A program made the position numbers and the translations under genes. Positions 6,682-10,607 of a stretch of DNA of 10,607 nt are shown here, piece by piece. Position 1 is the first letter of the stretch, and every line of letters begins with the position of its first letter. This DNA is from Bacteroidota bacterium (GTDB lineage: Bacteria > Bacteroidota > Bacteroidia > UKL13-3). The notes under the pieces are model-generated. The model saw only the letters and a program-made list of their open reading frames with translations. It did no database searches and was not told where the DNA came from. The stretch covers positions 1-10,607 of the forward strand of contig CANHRW010000051.1 in assembly GCA_947462865.1 (NCBI GenBank), given 5' to 3'.

Positions 6682-6781
6682 TTTCAATTAAATTTAATTC
6701 AAAAAAAGAATTGGGAAGTATTTTACATGAACAAGCTTCTACTTCCAGTCCAAAAAACTAAGGCATAATCAACTAAGTAAT

Positions 6782-8098
6782 ATGAAGAAATATTCCATTT
6801 TAAGTATAGTGTTGTTGCTATTTCAATTCAATTTAGCAAAAGGTCAAAACCTATACTTTCCTCCTATCAATAATGCTGCAACATGGGATACCCTCTCACC
6901 AAATGCATTGAATTGGTGTACCAACCAAATACCCAATTTGTATACCTATTTACAAGGTCAAGACAGCAAAGCATTTTTGGTACTCAAAGATGGTAAAATT
7001 GTGCTTGAAAAATACTTTGGTACTTTTACGAAAGACAGCCTATGGTACTGGGCATCGGCAGGTAAATCTTTGACTTCCGTTTTAGTTGGCAAAGCGCTTG
7101 AAGAAAATGCTTTTCAATTAACAGATACAAGTGCTACTTATTTGGGTAAAGGATGGACCAATTGTACCTCTGAACAAGAAGCCAAAATCAGCATCGTTAA
7201 CCAACTGAGTATGACCACAGGGTTAGCAGATAATGTGCCCGATAACCATTGTACTGCAGATAGCTGTTTGCAGTATTTGGCCGACGCAGGAAGCAGATGG
7301 GCATATCACAATGCACCCTATACATTGTTAGAAAAAGTCATCAGCAACGCAACAGGAACAGACATCAACACTTATACCCAACTTAAACTAAAAAATAGAA
7401 CAGGCATTACTGGATTTTGGACAAATATTGGGCCTGACAATGTATTTATAAGTAAAGCTAGAAGTATGGCTAGATTTGGCTTATTGGTTCAAAACAATTG
7501 CATTTGGAACACAGACACATTGTTAAAGAATAGCATTTATGTAAACCAAATGACACAATCTTCTCAAAGCATGAACCCAGCTTATGGTTATTTATGGTGG
7601 CTAAATGGGAAAAATAAATTGATGGTTCCGGGTTCTCAGGTTCAATACCCTATATCTATAGCACCTGATGCCCCTGCAGATATGTTTGCTGCTATTGGTA
7701 GAAATGGACAGCTCATTTGTATTTCAAAAAGTACTGGTTTGGTGGTGGTGAGAATAGGTAACCAAGCAAATGAGGGAGAAGTTCCCTTTTTATTGTGCAA
7801 TCAAATTTGGATAGAACTGAACAAAGTAATATGTGCCACCAATAGTATAAATGAAATAGCCTTACAGCCAATTAAATTCAATATTTATCCCAACCCGGCA
7901 AGTACCCAATTACATATAGATTGTGGAAGTATAAAACCTACAAAGCTGTTTGTTTCAGATTTATCCGGAAAACAAATTATTGAAACATCGAGTAGTTCTG
8001 AAATAGATATCTCAGCACTTTCAGATGGTATTTATACCCTACAATTACAAATCAATGGATTTAATTATATGTATAAATGGGTCAAACAATCGCATTAA
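6782..8098 (+). CDS. Secreted beta-lactamase-fold serine hydrolase with type IX sorting domain
   Basis: A 438-residue exported protein: signal peptide MKKYSILSIVLLLFQFNLAKG (cleaved before QNLYF), a serine beta-lactamase/esterase-type domain (about 40-350) and a C-terminal por sorting domain (about 362-438). Catalytic motifs seen are SxxK as S92-A-G-K95 in WYWASAGKSLTS, and YxN as Y175-H-N177 in RWAYHNAPYTLLEKV. The third motif, KTG in penicillin-binding proteins, is GRNGQ at 306-310, as in many class C-like esterases. YGYLWWLN near 268 is also typical. The tail has IYPNPAS at 368-374, DLSGKQI, LSDGIYTLQL and the basic end YKWVKQ, the type A signal for export by the type IX system and surface anchoring or release. 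Substrate (ester, amide, peptide) is unknown. Single gene, ends 296 bp before leuS. Confidence 0.9.
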   Translation: MKKYSILSIVLLLFQFNLAKGQNLYFPPINNAATWDTLSPNALNWCTNQIPNLYTYLQGQDSKAFLVLKDGKIVLEKYFGTFTKDSLWYWASAGKSLTSVLVGKALEENAFQLTDTSATYLGKGWTNCTSEQEAKISIVNQLSMTTGLADNVPDNHCTADSCLQYLADAGSRWAYHNAPYTLLEKVISNATGTDINTYTQLKLKNRTGITGFWTNIGPDNVFISKARSMARFGLLVQNNCIWNTDTLLKNSIYVNQMTQSSQSMNPAYGYLWWLNGKNKLMVPGSQVQYPISIAPDAPADMFAAIGRNGQLICISKSTGLVVVRIGNQANEGEVPFLLCNQIWIELNKVICATNSINEIALQPIKFNIYPNPASTQLHIDCGSIKPTKLFVSDLSGKQIIETSSSSEIDISALSDGIYTLQLQINGFNYMYKWVKQSH

Positions 8099-8394
8099 AT
8101 AAAATAAAAACTTAGCTTATTTATTTGGAAATTTATTGAATAATCTCATCACAAAAAATGCAAACTATTACTGGTAAAAAGCCTGTTTGTGTATTTGATG
8201 ATTGATGCCTTATTTGTTTTGTTATTGATACTTCTTTAAGAATAGATGCTATTGAAATTAAATGTCCATTATTTAGACTTTTTTTGCATAAAATAATTGA
8301 ACAGAATTACTCAATAAATAAATTGAAGGATGGTCAACCAGAGACGCGTTTTGCCTTCGGCAAAACGCGTCTCTGTTTGAGGTGTGGTAATAAT
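8099..8394. other. Convergent intergenic region between the serine hydrolase and leuS
   Basis: AT-rich spacer that holds no supportable gene. Its one clear element is the large palindrome at 8334-8380 next to leuS. The T run at 8279-8285 lies well away from that hairpin. On the minus strand a frame is open from about 8311 to TAA 8133-8135, but it lacks an ATG, GTG or TTG start and I do not call it. Confidence 0.5.
8334..8380. repeat. Long perfect palindromic hairpin, possible terminator or dispersed repeat
   Basis: Arms 8339-8355 and 8359-8375 are perfectly complementary over 17 bp (CAGAGACGCGTTTTGCC against its reverse complement) around a 3-base loop TTC. After one mismatch (8338/8376) four more pairs extend the stem to 8334 and 8380, 21 of 22 pairs in all. 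It starts 15 bases beyond the leuS stop on the minus strand, where a terminator would sit, and lies between convergent genes. Neither side carries an immediate T run, so it is not a textbook intrinsic terminator. The GAGACG...CGTCTC outer half recalls palindromic repeats found many times in some bacterial genomes. Confidence 0.8.
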
Positions 8395-10607
8395 TTATAT
8401 CACCACATTTACAATTTTACCTTTTACAAAAACAACTTTTTTAGGCGATTTACCTTCGAGCCATTTTTGTACAATTTCATCTTGAAGTACAGTTTGCTCT
8501 ACAAATGAAGCATCGGCATCCAATGCAAATTCAATATTGGTGCGGTGTTTGCCATTTACGGAAATGGGGTAAGAAAAGCTGTCTTCAACTAAAAATTCAG
8601 GATTGAACACTGGAAATTGAGCTTGTGCAATGCTTTCGTTCATGCCTATGGCCTGCCATAATTCTTCGGCAATATGAGGTGCATATGGGCTCAAAACCAC
8701 CAACAAATCTTTCATTACCTGAAGCTGATTGGCCTTGAGTTCGGTTAACTCATTCACACAAATCATAAAAGTACTCACTGAAGTATTGAATGAAAAATTT
8801 TCTATATCCTCTCCTACTTTTTTGATGGTTTTGTGCAAAGCCTTTAACACAGGTTTAGGTGCAGGCTCATCTTTGATTTGCAATTGTCCATTGGCATCAT
8901 AAAACAAACGCCATAATTTTTTCAAGAAACGGTGAACTCCTTCTATGCCTTGGGTACTCCAAGGTTTGCTTTGTTCTAATGGGCCTAAAAACATTTCGTA
9001 TAACCGGAGCGTGTCGGCTCCATACTGTGCCACAATGGTATCAGGTGTTACTACATTGTATTTAGACTTAGACATTTTTTCAACCTCCTGAAAACAAACA
9101 ATGGCATCAGAGCCAGCACTTGCAAACACATGAAATTGCCCTTTATACCAATACCCACCTTCGCACAAAAACAAGGCATCCTGGTAATGGTGCGATTGCA
9201 CAAATTGTTCATAATTCAACTGCCCTTTTTCTACATAGTTCACATCAATATTAGAACCACTCAGCGTTTGAGCTAAATCACCCAAGAGGTTCAAGGCATT
9301 TTCGCTCACAAATACATCACTTGGTTTTTGAGACAATGCATATACTTGACCATTGATGGTTAAAAAAGCCTGTTCATTTGTAAAAGTATAACAAGTATGT
9401 TTGTTGGGATCAAGCTTTCTCAATTTTTCAGAAGTACCTTGTATCATGCCTTGGTTGATGAGTTTTTTTGCAGGCTCATCTTTTGGAATCAACCCTAAAT
9501 CAAATAAAAACTTGGTCCAAAATCTTACGTACAACAAATGCCCTGTGGCATGTTCACTTCCACCCAAATACAAATCTATTTGTTTCCAATAAGCCAATGC
9601 ATCTGGGCTAGCAAACGCCTGTTGGTTCTGTGGATCCATGTACCTTAAAAAATACCAAGAACTGCCCGCCCATCCTGGCATGGTGCTCCACTCATAATTG
9701 TATTGCCCTTTGTATTTCCATTCTTTAGCTCTTGCCAAAGGTGGCTCACCTGTTGAAGTAGGTAAATAAGTATCTATTTCGGGTAACAACAAAGGCAATT
9801 CAGATTCGTCAAGGGTATAGGCAATGTCATCTTTGTAATAAACAGGAATGGGTTCGCCCCAATACCTTTGACGGCCAAAAATGGCATCACGCAAACGGAA
9901 ATTGGTTTTGCCTTTGCCTTTGCCCTGCTTTTCTAATTCAGCAATACAAGCCAATATAGCCGCTTTTACATCCAATCCATTTAAGAAATCAGATGCCAAT
10001 AGTTTTCCATGCTTTTCGTCATAAGAAGCCAATTCCAAATTGTGTTCGGCAGGTACTTCAATCACTTGTTTAATGGGCAAGTTGAATTGTTTAGCAAAAG
10101 CAAAATCCCGGCTATCATGAGCAGGAACAGCCATAACAGCACCTGTTCCATAACCAGCCAATACATAATCGCCAATCCAAATAGGAAGCAGTTCATTGGT
10201 AAATGGATGTAAGGCATAAGCGCCACTAAATACACCAGTCACTTTCTTTACATCGGCCATTCTTTCGCGTTCGCTTCTTGCTTTTGCATATAGCAAATAA
10301 GCCATTACCGCCTCTTTTTGTTCGGGGGTGCAAATTTGTTCAACCAAATCGTGTTCGGGAGCCAATGTTACATAAGAAACGCCAAACAAGGTATCGGGTC
10401 GGGTTGTAAATACTTCTATTTGCGCTTCTACTGATTGAATTGGGAAAAAGATACTCGCCCCAGTGCTTTTACCAATCCAATTGCGTTGGGCTTCTTTTAG
10501 CGATTCTGTCCAATCTATGTGATCAAGTCCGCTCAATAACCTATCGGCATAAGTGGTAATGCGCAAACTCCATTGCATCATCAATTTGCGCTCAACAGGG
10601 TAGCCTC
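8395..10607 (-). CDS. leuS: Leucyl-tRNA synthetase, partial (N-terminus beyond the right edge)
   Basis: Charges tRNA-Leu with leucine at the expense of ATP, in the cytoplasm; essential class Ia synthetase. 736 complete codons are in the window; the frame stays open to base 10607, so the N-terminus with the HIGH motif lies outside. Seen in order: GYPVERK (10605-10585) and QW-LRIT-YADRLL; the CP1 editing domain with TTRPDT (10407-10390) and GTGAVMAVPAHDSRDF (10149-10102, holding the editing Asp); LRDAIFGRQRYWGEP (from 9894); GGSEHATGHLLYVRFW (9564-9517); a leucine-specific insert of about 120 residues (9438-9079); KMSKS (9078-9064); the anticodon-binding domain starting near WSTQGIEGVHRFLKKLW (8961-8911); and the C-terminal tail ending KGKIVNVVI. 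A Gly-Lys repeat (GKGKGK) from a TTTGCC triplication lies near 9910. All motifs are intact and no frameshift is seen. GC is visibly higher than in the neighbouring genes, as expected for a conserved gene. Confidence 0.98.
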   Translation of the reverse strand, partial: GYPVERKLMMQWSLRITTYADRLLSGLDHIDWTESLKEAQRNWIGKSTGASIFFPIQSVEAQIEVFTTRPDTLFGVSYVTLAPEHDLVEQICTPEQKEAVMAYLLYAKARSERERMADVKKVTGVFSGAYALHPFTNELLPIWIGDYVLAGYGTGAVMAVPAHDSRDFAFAKQFNLPIKQVIEVPAEHNLELASYDEKHGKLLASDFLNGLDVKAAILACIAELEKQGKGKGKTNFRLRDAIFGRQRYWGEPIPVYYKDDIAYTLDESELPLLLPEIDTYLPTSTGEPPLARAKEWKYKGQYNYEWSTMPGWAGSSWYFLRYMDPQNQQAFASPDALAYWKQIDLYLGGSEHATGHLLYVRFWTKFLFDLGLIPKDEPAKKLINQGMIQGTSEKLRKLDPNKHTCYTFTNEQAFLTINGQVYALSQKPSDVFVSENALNLLGDLAQTLSGSNIDVNYVEKGQLNYEQFVQSHHYQDALFLCEGGYWYKGQFHVFASAGSDAIVCFQEVEKMSKSKYNVVTPDTIVAQYGADTLRLYEMFLGPLEQSKPWSTQGIEGVHRFLKKLWRLFYDANGQLQIKDEPAPKPVLKALHKTIKKVGEDIENFSFNTSVSTFMICVNELTELKANQLQVMKDLLVVLSPYAPHIAEELWQAIGMNESIAQAQFPVFNPEFLVEDSFSYPISVNGKHRTNIEFALDADASFVEQTVLQDEIVQKWLEGKSPKKVVFVKGKIVNVVI

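Noticed and set aside
8133..8311. Minus-strand open frame of about 59 codons in the leuS/hydrolase gap
   Set aside because: No ATG, GTG or TTG start and no recognisable family; open by chance in AT-rich DNA.
8284..8508. Plus-strand frame of 74 codons
   Set aside because: It runs through the palindromic hairpin and then antisense to the 3' end of leuS; no protein-like features.
1..10607. CRISPR array, phage, toxin-antitoxin, biosynthetic or defence island
   Set aside because: No regularly spaced repeats, integrase, transposase, terminase, nuclease or toxin-antitoxin pair is visible; the genes are mostly independent accessory and housekeeping genes.

Overview
The window is AT-rich and comes from a member of the Bacteroidota, most likely close to the Chitinophagales. 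The evidence is a serine hydrolase with a type IX secretion (por) sorting domain, a secreted protein with the VGIGTTTP...GFLPPR signature, YD-repeat and SusD-era style lipoprotein leaders, the absence of clear Shine-Dalgarno sites, several TAnnTTTG promoter -7 boxes, and a leucyl-tRNA synthetase whose large insert before KMSKS resembles those of this phylum. The genus assignment is an inference.

Layout. Bases 1-433 hold no gene I can support. A SOUL-family heme-binding-like protein (+) follows, then a PaiA-like GNAT acetyltransferase (-). After a 391-bp divergent gap comes a plus-strand run: a YD-repeat lipoprotein, a small hotdog-fold thioesterase-like protein and a short lipoprotein. A secreted VGIGTTTP-type surface protein (-) is divergent from an overlooked 59-residue glycine-zipper membrane protein (+). 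Next are a dimeric alpha/beta-barrel monooxygenase-like protein (+) and another lipoprotein (+), which converges with only 1 bp of spacing on a second, YqjZ-like antibiotic-biosynthesis-monooxygenase-domain protein (-). A secreted SxxK serine hydrolase with a C-terminal sorting domain (+) follows. A 296-bp gap with a very strong palindromic hairpin separates it from the 3' three quarters of leuS (-), which runs off the right edge.

How the genes relate. Apart from leuS these are mostly monocistronic accessory genes in alternating orientation, many of them for envelope or secreted proteins. I see no operon that encodes one pathway, and no phage, CRISPR, toxin-antitoxin or biosynthetic system. 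The items most worth a second look are three genes whose TAnnTTTG box lies 3-4 bases before the ATG, which predicts leaderless mRNAs; the 17-bp perfect palindrome downstream of leuS, which looks like a dispersed repeat; and the small glycine-zipper gene.
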